From NCBI RefSeq assembly GCF_014217565.1, contig NZ_CP043661.1, positions 5,952,001 to 6,016,000 of the forward strand: a stretch of DNA of 64,000 bases, given 5' to 3'. The notes under the pieces were generated by a model that was not told where the DNA came from, ran no database searches, and worked only from the letters and a program-made list of their open reading frames with translations. Shown here one piece after another: positions 16,974-24,903 of this stretch. Each line of letters starts with the position of its first letter. Within the stretch, counting starts at the first letter, position 1. The position numbers and the translations under genes are program-made. The stretch comes from Kribbella qitaiheensis. Lineage in GTDB: Bacteria > Actinomycetota > Actinomycetes > Propionibacteriales > Kribbellaceae.

Positions 16974-17882
16974 CTAAGCCGTGTTGCGGGACTTCCAGCC
17001 GGATTTCAGAGCGGCCAGAGTGGCCGTGATGGCGGGGCGGCGAGAGGTGGCGGTGCGCCAGACGGCGTACAGGCGGCGGCTCGGGGCCGGGTGGAGCGGT
17101 ACTGCGACGACGCCGTCCGGCAGTGGGCCACGGCCGAGCCGCGGCAGCAGGCCGATTCCGATGCCCTGGGCAAGCATTGCGAGCTGGGTCTGGTACTCCG
17201 CGACCGAGTACGCCACGTCGGGTTCGACGCCGGTCTTGCGCATCGTCGCGATCAGCCAGCCATGGCAGATCGAGCCGGCCGGCTGGCAGATCCAGCGCTC
17301 GCCGACCAGGTCGTCGGCGCGGACGGATTCCTTGCCCGCAAGGCGATGCGAGGTCGGCACCAGGATGTCGGCGGGATCTGAGCCGAGCTTCACTCGGGAC
17401 AACTCGTCCGGCAGCGTGAGCGGTGTGTTGTGCCAGTCGTGGACGACGGCGATGTGGATCTCGCCACGGTTGACCGCGGCAACGGCCTCGAACGGATCCG
17501 TCTCGGCGACCCGTACGTCGAGGGCCGGGTGGTCGGTGATCAGCTTCGGGAGGACAGCCGGGAGCAGTCCTCGTGCTGCCGTCGGGAAGGCCGCGATCGT
17601 CAGGGAGCCGATCGCCTGGCCGCGTTGCTCTTCCAGCGTCAACTCGGCGTCCTCGACCAACCGCAACACCTGAGCCGCCGTCGCCGCCAACTGCTGGGCG
17701 GCGTCGGTCAGCACGATCCCGCGACCCCGCCGTTCCAGCAGAATCGTGTGGGTCTCGCGCTCCAGCTTGGTCAGTTGCTGGGAGACGGCGGATGGTGTGT
17801 AGCCAAGTGCCTCGGCTGCGCTGCCGACCGATCCGTAGACAGCCACCGCGTGCAGCGCCCGCAATCGGCCGAGATCGATCAT
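16974..17882 (-). CDS. LysR-family transcriptional regulator
   Basis: 302 residues. Residues 1-62 are the LysR winged helix (LRALHAVAVYGSVGSAAEAL, YTPSAVSQQLTKLERE), and from about residue 90 on the two-lobed periplasmic-type effector domain follows (GSLTIAAFPTAARGLLPAVL). An AGGAG site lies before ATG 17882. It is divergent from an EamA transporter whose start is 75 bases away, the classic arrangement in which the LysR protein activates or represses the neighbouring transporter and itself. Confidence 0.9.
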   Translation of the reverse strand: MIDLGRLRALHAVAVYGSVGSAAEALGYTPSAVSQQLTKLERETHTILLERRGRGIVLTDAAQQLAATAAQVLRLVEDAELTLEEQRGQAIGSLTIAAFPTAARGLLPAVLPKLITDHPALDVRVAETDPFEAVAAVNRGEIHIAVVHDWHNTPLTLPDELSRVKLGSDPADILVPTSHRLAGKESVRADDLVGERWICQPAGSICHGWLIATMRKTGVEPDVAYSVAEYQTQLAMLAQGIGIGLLPRLGRGPLPDGVVAVPLHPAPSRRLYAVWRTATSRRPAITATLAALKSGWKSRNTA

Positions 17883-17956
17883 TTAGCACTCCTACAGTGA
17901 TAGCGGTAGCAAGATTCGCTGGTCCTAAACAGTAGCCCAGCCCAGACTTGGTGACC

Positions 17957-18877
17957 ATGAACCCTCGTCACGTCCTGCTCGCGGTCGCCGTCGCCATCGT
18001 CTGGGGGATCAATTTCGTTGTCATCGAGGTCGGCCTGCAGGACTTTCCGCCACTGCTGTTCTCCGCTCTACGCTTCTTCTTCGCAGCGGTGCCGGCCGTG
18101 TTCATCCTCGGCAAGCCGCGAGTCGCCTGGCGGTATGTGATCGCCGTCGGCCTCGTGCTCGGGGTGGCCAAGTTCGGCCTGCTGTTCGTGGGGATGTCGC
18201 ACGGCGCCCCGGCGGGATTGTCGTCGCTCGTCCTGCAGAGCCAGGTGATCTTCACGCTGCTGTTCGCAGTACTGGTACTGCGTGAGCGGCCGCGGAAGAC
18301 CCAACTGCTCGGGATCGCGATCGCGTGTGTGGGGATGGTTCTGATCGTGCTCGACCATGGGCTCAAGGCGCCCGTGGGTGCGCTGCTGATGGTGATCGCG
18401 GCCGCCGCCTGCTGGGGTGTGTCGAACATCGTCACCCGGCACGCCAAGCCGCAGGACACGCTGCGCTTCATGGTCTGGGTCAGCGCGGTCGCCGTAGTAC
18501 CGCTGATGCTCCTGTCGCTGGCAACCGAGGGCGCGCACGCGGATGCCGAGGCCTTGAAGTCCATCAACCTGACCGGCGTCGGCGCGATCGGCTACCTCTC
18601 CTTCGTAGCCACGCTATTCGGTTTCGGCGCCTGGGGCTTCCTGCTCCGCACCTACGACGCCAGTACGGTCGCGCCCTTCTCCCTCCTCGTCCCGGTCGTC
18701 GGCATGGCCGCCGCTTGGGCATTCCGCGGCGAGGCAGTAGGCGCGCAACAGGGCATCGCAGCCGCCCTCATCATCGGCGGCATGGCCTGCACAGTCCTCC
18801 GCCGGCGCACCCGACGGGACAGCGGAGTACTCACTCGTACTGGTTGGCCGGCGGTGTCACAGTCCTCACCCCGGTGA
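17957..18877 (+). CDS. EamA/DMT-family transporter
   Basis: 306 residues from ATG 17957, with ten predicted membrane helices in two EamA repeats (helices from LLAVAVAIVWGINFVVIEVG to about residue 140, then from VGALLMVIAAAACWGVSNIV). DMT proteins carry amino acids, purines or other small metabolites, often outward. It probably belongs to the regulon of the divergent LysR gene. The 3' end overlaps the 3' end of the convergent TIGR03943-like gene by 47 bases, so transcripts of the two strands collide. Confidence 0.85.
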   Translation: MNPRHVLLAVAVAIVWGINFVVIEVGLQDFPPLLFSALRFFFAAVPAVFILGKPRVAWRYVIAVGLVLGVAKFGLLFVGMSHGAPAGLSSLVLQSQVIFTLLFAVLVLRERPRKTQLLGIAIACVGMVLIVLDHGLKAPVGALLMVIAAAACWGVSNIVTRHAKPQDTLRFMVWVSAVAVVPLMLLSLATEGAHADAEALKSINLTGVGAIGYLSFVATLFGFGAWGFLLRTYDASTVAPFSLLVPVVGMAAAWAFRGEAVGAQQGIAAALIIGGMACTVLRRRTRRDSGVLTRTGWPAVSQSSPR

Positions 18878-19553
18878 TTGTCAGAGCGGCGATGTCGCCG
18901 TCCGCGCGCTTGGTCGGCTCGGCCCATTCGCCGGTCACCGTCACCCACTGGTTCTTCGGCGGCGCGACCTGGCCGCGCGCCTCGACCATGAACGCGGTGC
19001 CGTCGGCCACGCAGCAGGTCAGGCCGATCCGCGACACGTACCACGTGCCGTTCTTGCCCGGGGTGACGAACCCGGTCAGCTGGAAATTCCGGCCCTTCAT
19101 GCTCTCCTTCTCCCACACGGCCCAGACGGCGTAGTCCCGCACCGCCAGCGGTACCGGGGTGTCGCCCTGTGCGCTGTCAGCCAACCAGGAGTTCCCCTTG
19201 GGTGCGGCCGGTTTTGACGACACCGGCGACTGCCGCTGTGCCGCATCAGCCCCGAGCGCGGGCGGATCGACAACCAGCAAGGCAAACACCGGGATCAACA
19301 ACAGCCAAGCGGCACGAGGCAGCCCGTGATGACCATGCCCGTCATCACCCCGTACTGCGTGGTCGGCGTCGTCCTTCTTCCTCGTGTCGGCGAGAACGTC
19401 GACGACGGCCAGCACGATCAGGATCGCCCCGGCCGCGAGCAGCATCCAGCGCATCCCAGGCTTCACGTACCGCAGATAGGTGCCCGTGGTCGCGAGTTGC
19501 GCCACCGCGGCCCCGACGAACACGACGACCAGGCCTGCGACGTTGCGCCTCAC
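18831..19553 (-). CDS. TIGR03943/YcgQ-like membrane protein, permease partner
   Basis: About 240 residues. GTG 19553 overlaps the permease stop (GTGA); ATG 19565 is an in-frame alternative giving 244 residues. Two membrane helices come first (VVFVGAAVAQLATTG and WMLLAAGAILIVLAVVDVLA), then a His/Asp-rich loop (DDGHGHHG), a third helix and an outer domain with FQLTGFVTPGKNGTWYVSRI and an LTCCVADG Cys pair. In Bacillus the YcgQ/YcgR pair (this family plus DUF318 permease) is linked to metal homeostasis. A Zur-box-like site upstream of the operon supports a zinc role here. It overlaps the convergent EamA gene. Confidence 0.78.
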   Translation of the reverse strand: MRRNVAGLVVVFVGAAVAQLATTGTYLRYVKPGMRWMLLAAGAILIVLAVVDVLADTRKKDDADHAVRGDDGHGHHGLPRAAWLLLIPVFALLVVDPPALGADAAQRQSPVSSKPAAPKGNSWLADSAQGDTPVPLAVRDYAVWAVWEKESMKGRNFQLTGFVTPGKNGTWYVSRIGLTCCVADGTAFMVEARGQVAPPKNQWVTVTGEWAEPTKRADGDIAALTITGVRTVTPPANQYE

Positions 19554-20567
19554 AGCAGCCACCATCCGACGAGAAGACTGGACAAGACCGCCACCACGAA
19601 GGTGGCCGGCGCGAACCTGACGGCGAACTTCGGCCCGAACGTCCCGGCCTGCAACGCGATCAGCTTCACGTCCACGATCGGGCCGACCACCATGAACGCG
19701 AGCCGCGCGGTCGACGAGAACTGGCTCAGGCCGGGCCGCCACGAACGCGTCCGCCTCCGAGCAGATCGCCAGCAGTACGGCGAGTAGTCCGAGCACGATG
19801 ACGGAGACGAGCAAGTTGCTGGCGACATGGTCGAGCCACTGCCGCGGTACGACGACATTCAGCGTCGCGGCCGCAGCAGCGCCGACGACCAGGAACCCGC
19901 CCGCGTGCAGGAAGTCGTGCAGCATCGACGAGCGGAACACCTCGAGCTTCCCGGTGCCCTCCGGATGCCGGTTCTTCGGCATCTTCAGCCAGTCGCTGCC
20001 TTTGCCGGTCAGCAGCCACAGCCAGCCGAGGATCATCGAGACCCCGAGCGACGTGACGGCCCGCGCGATGACGACCTTGGGCTGCCCCGGGAACGCGACG
20101 GCCGTCGAGGCCAGCACGACCGGGTTGATCGCTGGCGCGGACAGCAGAAACGCGATCGCCGCGGCCGGCGTTACGCCGCGATTCATCAACGCGGCCGACA
20201 CCGGCACGGAGGCGCACTCACAACCCGGCAGCACCACCCCGGAGACACTGGCCACCGGTACTGCGAGGGCCGGGTGCTTCGGGAGCGCCTTCGCGAAGAA
20301 GCTGGCGGGGACGAACGCGGTCAGCGCGGCCGACAGGAACACCCCGAGGACGAGGAACGGCATCGCCTGGACCGTGACCCCGACGAACATCGTCGCCCAG
20401 GTCCGTACGCCGTCGTCGGTGAACGCGCCCGCGAAGATCTTCCGTCCGAACAGCGCGAGTCCCACCAGCAGCACCAGCGTCGCGGTGAACGCGATCGAGG
20501 AACCGGCGGGCTCCTCCTCTTCAGGCGCCTTCTCAACTACCTCGGCAGGCGTCGTCATGGGCGGCAT
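19550..20567 (-). pseudogene. DUF318/UPF0718 permease (YcgR-like) with a +1 frameshift
   Basis: The N-terminal 277 codons encode a multi-pass permease with the PGCECASVPVSAALMNRG motif and GPAIN-like SAPAINPVVLAS. Near 19733-19735 an extra G on the plus strand (extra C in the gene, GCGGCCCGGCC) shifts the frame after EADAFVAA; removing it gives GLSQFSSTARLAFMVVGPIV and the normal end SSLLVGWWLL at 19550. Intact protein would be 338 residues. As written, the wrong frame reads straight into the next gene, creating a false 647-residue ORF. Start is ATG 20567 or 20558. Metal or thiol-compound transport is likely. The frameshift is real or a sequencing error. Confidence 0.8.
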
Positions 20568-20616
20568 CCTGACACAACAAAACGCACCCGAACGAGCACT
20601 CACCGCACCCGTGAAA

Positions 20617-20631
20617 TGAAAATCACCGTCA
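20617..20631. promoter_or_regulatory. Zur-box-like site upstream of the permease operon
   Basis: On the minus strand TGACGGTGATTTTCA matches the actinobacterial Zur consensus TGAAAATGATTTTCA at 12 of 15 positions. It lies 50 bases upstream of the permease start, where a repressor would block transcription. Zur represses zinc-uptake and related genes when zinc is plentiful. It also lies in the divergent gap with the serpin gene. Confidence 0.5.
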
Positions 20632-20710
20632 TCACGGCAAATAGTCGACCCACCCCTCCGGCAGCACCGAACGGCAGCGGGGGCTACCTGGTGCGTGGCA
20701 GGGTGGAGGT

Positions 20711-21895
20711 ATGGATGCCAACGTCGTGGAAGCAGTCGGGAAGCTGACCGAGCGCTGGGTGCGAGAGCTGCCACCCGGCAACACCGTGGTGTCCGGATTG
20801 GGGCTATGGCCCCTGCTCGCCTTGCTGGCGACCGCAGCCGATGAGCCAGGCCGAAGCGAGCTGGCCGAGGCTGCGGGTCTCGACGCGGACAGTGCCGCGA
20901 AGAAGGCAGTCGAGTTGGTCGACGCCATCGACGGATCGGCCGACCTGCATGCCGCGCTGGCGGTCTGGGTCCACGAGCAGCTCAAGTTGAGCGAGTCGTT
21001 CGACACCGTAGTACCGGCTGCGCTGACCGGCACCCTCACCGGCGATCTGAGCGCTGACAAGGCGAAGCTCGACGCCTGGGCCGCCGAGCACACCGACGGC
21101 CTGATCCGCGAGATGCCGATCGAGGTGACGCCGGACCTTGCCGTAGTACTGGCCTCCGCGCTGTCCCTCAGGACCACTTGGACCAAGCCGTTCAAAGAGC
21201 AGATCAAGCGCCAGTACGACGGCCCGTGGTCGGGCGGCTCCTGGCACTGGCTCGAGCGCACCGACCGCGAGCTCGATTCCGTACGCCGGTACACCGACCC
21301 CGCTGCCGGTCCGTTGACCGTGATCACCGTGCAGGGCGATGCCGACGTCGACATCCTGCTCGGAATCGGCGCGGCCGACGCCCAGCGTTCCGACGTACTG
21401 GCCGGGCTCGTCGCAGCCTCGGCGAAGCCTGCCGAGGGGGAGCCGGGGAGTGCCCTGATCGAGCAGGGGGAGCCGGGTCAGGAGATCGCGCCCGGGCTCA
21501 AGATCGGTCTGACCACGACCTCGGTGCCGGATCTGAAGCTGTCGCTGCCCTCGTTCAACGTGAAGGTCGAACACGACCTGCTGGCTCAGCGGGAACTCTT
21601 CGGCCTCACGACGGTGACCGGCCCGCCGTCCGGGAGTGGTCACTTCAGCGGGATCAGCCCCGACCAACTGGTGGTCGCATCGGCGAAGCAGACCGTGCTC
21701 GCCCGCTTCTTCGCCACCGGTTTCGAGGCGGCCGCCGTCACCGCGATGGGCCTGATGCGGACCTCGATGCCCACCAACCAGGCTCGTCGGCTCGACGTCG
21801 AGCTCGCGCGCCCGTTCGCCTTCACCGCAGTACTGCGAGCCAGCCGGCTCCCCATCGTCACCGGCTGGATCGAGCAGCCCACCGAGCCGGGCTAA
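20711..21895 (+). CDS. Serpin-family protein (bacterial serine/cysteine protease inhibitor fold)
   Basis: 394 residues, the size of one serpin domain without a signal peptide. The hinge GFEAAAVTAMGLMR before the reactive-centre loop and the C-terminal strand pattern PFAFTAVLRASRLPIVTGWI are serpin hallmarks; earlier VVSGLGLWPLLALLATAA matches helix B/A. Serpins trap serine or cysteine proteases irreversibly when the loop is cut. Absence of a signal peptide suggests an intracellular target. GGAGGT touches ATG 20711, an unusually short spacing. Few bacteria carry serpins; in actinomycetes they are scattered. Inhibitory activity is inferred from the small-residue hinge. Confidence 0.8.
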   Translation: MDANVVEAVGKLTERWVRELPPGNTVVSGLGLWPLLALLATAADEPGRSELAEAAGLDADSAAKKAVELVDAIDGSADLHAALAVWVHEQLKLSESFDTVVPAALTGTLTGDLSADKAKLDAWAAEHTDGLIREMPIEVTPDLAVVLASALSLRTTWTKPFKEQIKRQYDGPWSGGSWHWLERTDRELDSVRRYTDPAAGPLTVITVQGDADVDILLGIGAADAQRSDVLAGLVAASAKPAEGEPGSALIEQGEPGQEIAPGLKIGLTTTSVPDLKLSLPSFNVKVEHDLLAQRELFGLTTVTGPPSGSGHFSGISPDQLVVASAKQTVLARFFATGFEAAAVTAMGLMRTSMPTNQARRLDVELARPFAFTAVLRASRLPIVTGWIEQPTEPG

Positions 21896-22431
21896 GCCGG
21901 TAGGGTAAACAGCTGGTTGAGCAGCGTCGACGCTTCGTCGACGCCCTCGCGGTCGCCGGTGAGGAGCAGGTCGAACAGCAGGCCGCGTGACGCCGCGAGG
22001 CCCAGTCGCGCGTACGCCGGGGCCCGGTCCGGGGCGATGCCGGCGCGGATGCAGAGGTCGATCAGCGGTGGGAGCCAGACGTTGATCAGGTCCGCCTTGA
22101 GCGCCTCGGTGTGCGGCTGGTCCTGCATCGCGTGGGCGGAAAGCTCGAAGAACAACGGGCCGTAGACCAGCGCGGCCTCGGTGACGCGACGCCAGAACTG
22201 CTCGGCCTGCTCGGCGATCGTCCCCTCCTCGAGCGAGGCGAGCAGATCCCGCTGCTGCTGCTCGACCGTGCGGACCACCTCGGCGAGCAGGCCCTCTCGC
22301 GAGCCGAAGTGGTAGATCAGCATCCGGTGGCTGGTGCCGATCGACGTCGCGATCGCGCGCAGGCTGGCGTCGCCGATGCCGTTGCGAGCGAAGTGCTCAA
22401 CCGCGTCCGTCAGCAGGGTCTCGCGGCTCAC
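21892..22431 (-). CDS. TetR-family transcriptional regulator
   Basis: 179 residues from GTG 22431, which overlaps the stop of the SRPBCC gene (GTGA). The helix-turn-helix is at residues about 5-50 (AVEHFARNGIGDASLRAIAT, GTSHRMLIYHFGSREGLLAE). The rest is an all-helical ligand domain. It is second in an operon with an SRPBCC protein whose start is covered by a palindromic operator, so autorepression is likely. Its 3' end meets the serpin 3' end with a four-base overlap. Confidence 0.88.
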   Translation of the reverse strand: MSRETLLTDAVEHFARNGIGDASLRAIATSIGTSHRMLIYHFGSREGLLAEVVRTVEQQQRDLLASLEEGTIAEQAEQFWRRVTEAALVYGPLFFELSAHAMQDQPHTEALKADLINVWLPPLIDLCIRAGIAPDRAPAYARLGLAASRGLLFDLLLTGDREGVDEASTLLNQLFTLPA

Positions 22432-22847
22432 GCCTGCTCGCTGACCTTCTTCAGGCTTTCGGTCTCGAGCGCGATGTACCGCTTGGTCAGGTTGGCGTAG
22501 AGCTTCCCGAACAGCCAGCCGAGCGGGCCCTCCTGGATGATCGTCGCGGTCGCCACCGTGCCCTCCGGCGTACTGACCACCCGGTGCACGCCGGTGGTCT
22601 TGATCCCGGGGCCGCGGGAGACCCACTCGAAGTACTCGCCTTCGGCCAGGTCGGTCACCTCCCAGATCGCGACCGGGAGCTTCGGCTGGCGGATCCGGGT
22701 CCGGGCGCCGAGGTGGATGCGGCCCTCGTCGAGCCGCTCGACCTGGTCGACCGTCGGGGTCCACTCGGGCCACTTGGCGACGTCGCTGAAAACCTCCCAG
22801 ACGCGTTCCGCCGGGGCCTGGACTGTGATGGAGTGATCGAAGCGCAT
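22428..22847 (-). CDS. SRPBCC-family (START-like) protein
   Basis: 139 residues starting MRFDHSITVQAPAERVWEVF, the typical opening of polyketide-cyclase/START-like SRPBCC proteins, with a hydrophobic-ligand fold (WPEWTPTVDQVERL, GEYFEWVSRGPG). These proteins bind or transform small hydrophobic molecules. It precedes a TetR regulator in one operon, and the palindrome at 22846-22863 covers its own start, so TetR can block both transcription and the start region. The ligand may be what the TetR protein senses; that is a guess. Confidence 0.82.
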   Translation of the reverse strand: MRFDHSITVQAPAERVWEVFSDVAKWPEWTPTVDQVERLDEGRIHLGARTRIRQPKLPVAIWEVTDLAEGEYFEWVSRGPGIKTTGVHRVVSTPEGTVATATIIQEGPLGWLFGKLYANLTKRYIALETESLKKVSEQA

Positions 22848-22863
22848 GTACCAAATGGTACAT
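22846..22863. promoter_or_regulatory. Probable TetR operator overlapping the SRPBCC start codon
   Basis: ATGTACC-AAAT-GGTACAT has perfect seven-base arms and a four-base centre. The first base pairs coincide with the ATG of the SRPBCC gene (start 22847). Symmetry and position beside a TetR gene make autorepression likely. Confidence 0.6.
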
Positions 22864-22985
22864 CTTTCCGCGACGCGCGCAACGGTCAGCGGAGCGTGAA
22901 CGGTAGTCGGACGGAGCGTAAGAGTCCGATCAGTTCGGCGATTGCAATCTGCTGGCGGTCCGCAGGCCCAGGTAGGGTCTGCCGC

Positions 22986-23171
22986 ATGACAGAGAAGAAC
23001 CTCACGGAAAACGAGCAGGACCCGGGTGCGAACACGCAGATGTTCCGCGCCTTCGTCAACGAGGCCACCACCGAGGCAGCCGAGGAGCCGAAGGTCAACG
23101 GCCGCACGCTGGCCATCGTCGGCGGCGTCGTTGTCCTGATCGCCGTCATCGCCGCGATCCTCGTTCTCTGA
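22986..23171 (+). CDS. Small single-pass membrane protein
   Basis: 61 residues: acidic N-terminal part (TEKNLTENEQDPG, then FVNEATTEAAEEPK) and one C-terminal membrane helix (VGGVVVLIAVIAAILVL). TAGGGT at 22973-22978 ends seven bases before ATG 22986 and there is no Shine-Dalgarno sequence, so the mRNA is probably leaderless. Tail-anchored layout with the N-terminus in the cytosol is the simplest reading. No family is recognised and function is unknown. Confidence 0.6.
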   Translation: MTEKNLTENEQDPGANTQMFRAFVNEATTEAAEEPKVNGRTLAIVGGVVVLIAVIAAILVL

Positions 23172-23219
23172 TCTCCCGGTGACCCGCCGCCGAGGCACCA
23201 CGGACGCGGCGCGCTGCCA

Positions 23220-23897
23220 GTGACCACCGTCGACGTCCACGTCGTACGGGTGTTCGTCGATCCCTCCGGTGCCTTCGGGAACCCGCTGGGCATCGTCGAC
23301 GGCGCCAAGGTTCCCGCTGCGGCCCGCCTCGGCGTCGCGGCCGCGCTCGGCTACAGCGAAACCGTCTACATCGACGACCCCGCGACCGGCGAGCTGCAGA
23401 TCTTCACCCCCAGCATCGAGATGCCCTTCGCCGGGCACCCCACCGTCGGCGTCGCTTGGTGGCTGCGGTCCCAGGGCTACGACACCCCCGTACTGCGGGT
23501 GCCCGCCGGCGAGGTGCCCGTCACGCACTCGGGCGACCTCACCTCGGTCCAGGCCGACCCTTCGTGGGGCAGCGCCTTCACCTGGCGCGAGGTACCTTCG
23601 GCGGCCGACGTCCTCGCCGCGGACCCGGCGTCCTACTCGGACGATCACACCTATCTCTGGTCCTGGATCTCCGAGGCGGACGGCACGATCCGGTCGCGCA
23701 TGTTCGCGCCGGCCATGGGCATCGCCGAGGACGAGGCAACAGGTTCGGCCGCCACGCAGTTGACCGCGCGCCTGGGCCGCCCGCTCCACATCACCCAGGG
23801 CGCCGGCTCCCAGCTCCTCACCACGGTCGTCAGCCCGACCGCTGTCACCGTAGGCGGCCGAGCCGCCGCTGCTGCCTCGCACACCTTCACCCTCTGA
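23220..23897 (+). CDS. PhzF-family isomerase/epimerase-like protein
   Basis: 225 residues (GTG 23220). Matches the two-lobed PhzF fold: start VHVVRVFVDPSGAFGNPLGI, the catalytic Glu in GYSETVYI near residue 43, MPFAGHPTVGVAWWL, and DEATGSAATQLTARL. Members catalyse proton transfers such as the isomerisation of dihydrohydroxyanthranilate in phenazine synthesis, but most have unknown substrates. There are no other phenazine genes here, so phenazine production is not implied. It is 15-20% shorter than E. coli YddE but carries all key blocks. Confidence 0.88.
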   Translation: MTTVDVHVVRVFVDPSGAFGNPLGIVDGAKVPAAARLGVAAALGYSETVYIDDPATGELQIFTPSIEMPFAGHPTVGVAWWLRSQGYDTPVLRVPAGEVPVTHSGDLTSVQADPSWGSAFTWREVPSAADVLAADPASYSDDHTYLWSWISEADGTIRSRMFAPAMGIAEDEATGSAATQLTARLGRPLHITQGAGSQLLTTVVSPTAVTVGGRAAAAASHTFTL

Positions 23898-23974
23898 CAG
23901 GCCTTCTCCCGAGAATCGTTGACTGGGGGAGCCCGCGGATAGAGCATGGGGACTCGGCTACGTGGGAGGTTGTT

Positions 23975-24817
23975 GTGGCGGACGTTGTACGGGCGGCGCT
24001 GGTGCAGACCAAGTGGACCGGCGACCAGGAGTCCATGACGAAGGCGCACGAGGACTATGCGCGGCAGGCCGCAGCCGCCGGGGCGAAGGTGATCTGCTTC
24101 CAGGAGCTCTTCTACGGGCCGTATTTCTGCCAGTTGCAGGATCCCAAGTTCTACGAGTACGCCGAGTCCGTGCCCGGGCCGACCACCGAACGCTTCCAGG
24201 CGCTGGCCGCCGAGCTCGGCATGGTGATGGTCCTGCCCATGTACGAGCAGGAGCAGCCGGGCGTGCTCTACAACACCGCCGCGGTGATCGATGCTGACGG
24301 CAAGTACCTCGGGAAGTACCGGAAGAACCACATCCCACAGGTGAACGGCTTCTGGGAGAAGTTCTACTTCCGCCCCGGCAACCTCGGCTACCCGATCTTC
24401 GACACCGCTGTCGGGCGGATCGGGGTCTACATCTGCTACGACCGGCACTTCCCCGAAGGCTGGCGGGCACTGGGCCTCGCCGGCGCCAAGATCGTCTTCA
24501 ACCCGTCGGCCACCAGCCGCGGTCTGAGCTCGTACCTGTGGAAGCTCGAGCAGCCCGCTTCCGCCGTCGCGAACGAGTACTTCATCGGCGCGATCAACCG
24601 GGTCGGCATCGAGGACGACTACGGCGAGAACGACTTCTACGGTACGTCGTACTTCGTCGACCCCGAAGGTAAATTCGTCGGCGAGGTCGGCCACGACCAC
24701 GATCCCGAGCTGATCGTCCGCGACCTGGATCTCGGCCTGCTCGACACCGTCCGGGATCGCTGGCAGTTCTACCGCGACCGCCGCCCCGACGCGTACGGCG
24801 ACCTCACCAAGCCGTAG
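23975..24817 (+). CDS. Carbon-nitrogen hydrolase, nitrilase family (beta-ureidopropionase/N-carbamoyl hydrolase-like)
   Basis: 280 residues from GTG 23975, with GGGAGGT just before it. The Glu-Lys-Cys catalytic triad is visible: FQELFYGPYF, KYRKNHIPQ and YICYDRHFPE. Next comes dihydropyrimidinase, which forms N-carbamoyl-beta-amino acids; this enzyme would then release CO2, ammonia and the beta-amino acid, in the reductive pyrimidine or hydantoin pathway. The active-site pocket GFWEKFYF also fits the beta-ureidopropionase subgroup. A hairpin separates it from the next gene. Confidence 0.88.
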   Translation: MADVVRAALVQTKWTGDQESMTKAHEDYARQAAAAGAKVICFQELFYGPYFCQLQDPKFYEYAESVPGPTTERFQALAAELGMVMVLPMYEQEQPGVLYNTAAVIDADGKYLGKYRKNHIPQVNGFWEKFYFRPGNLGYPIFDTAVGRIGVYICYDRHFPEGWRALGLAGAKIVFNPSATSRGLSSYLWKLEQPASAVANEYFIGAINRVGIEDDYGENDFYGTSYFVDPEGKFVGEVGHDHDPELIVRDLDLGLLDTVRDRWQFYRDRRPDAYGDLTKP

Positions 24818-24822
24818 CCGGG

Positions 24823-24870
24823 TTGCGTCCGAAGTAGCGAGGGTCAGGCCCCACCCTTCTTCGGACGCAA
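24823..24870. repeat. Palindromic hairpin, copy 1 of a CGTCCGAAG family
   Basis: Arms TTGCGTCCGAAG (24823-24834) and CTTCGGACGCAA (24859-24870) pair perfectly over 12 bases, and the inner GAGGGT/ACCC part pairs partly. It lies between the carbon-nitrogen hydrolase stop and the dihydropyrimidinase start. Its core matches the hairpin at 27319-27369. It could be an attenuating terminator or processing site inside the operon, or a REP-like repeat. Confidence 0.6.
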
Positions 24871-24903
24871 GGAAACAGCCGAACCAATCGAGGAGCGCCG
24901 AGG

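Noticed and set aside
17883..17956. Riboswitch in the LysR/EamA gap
   Set aside because: Only 74 bases, with no foldable conserved structure seen; LysR control explains the layout.
18831..20774. Apparent 647-residue fusion protein
   Set aside because: It is a product of the frameshift at 19733-19735, joining the permease to its downstream neighbour. Two genes fit the families better.
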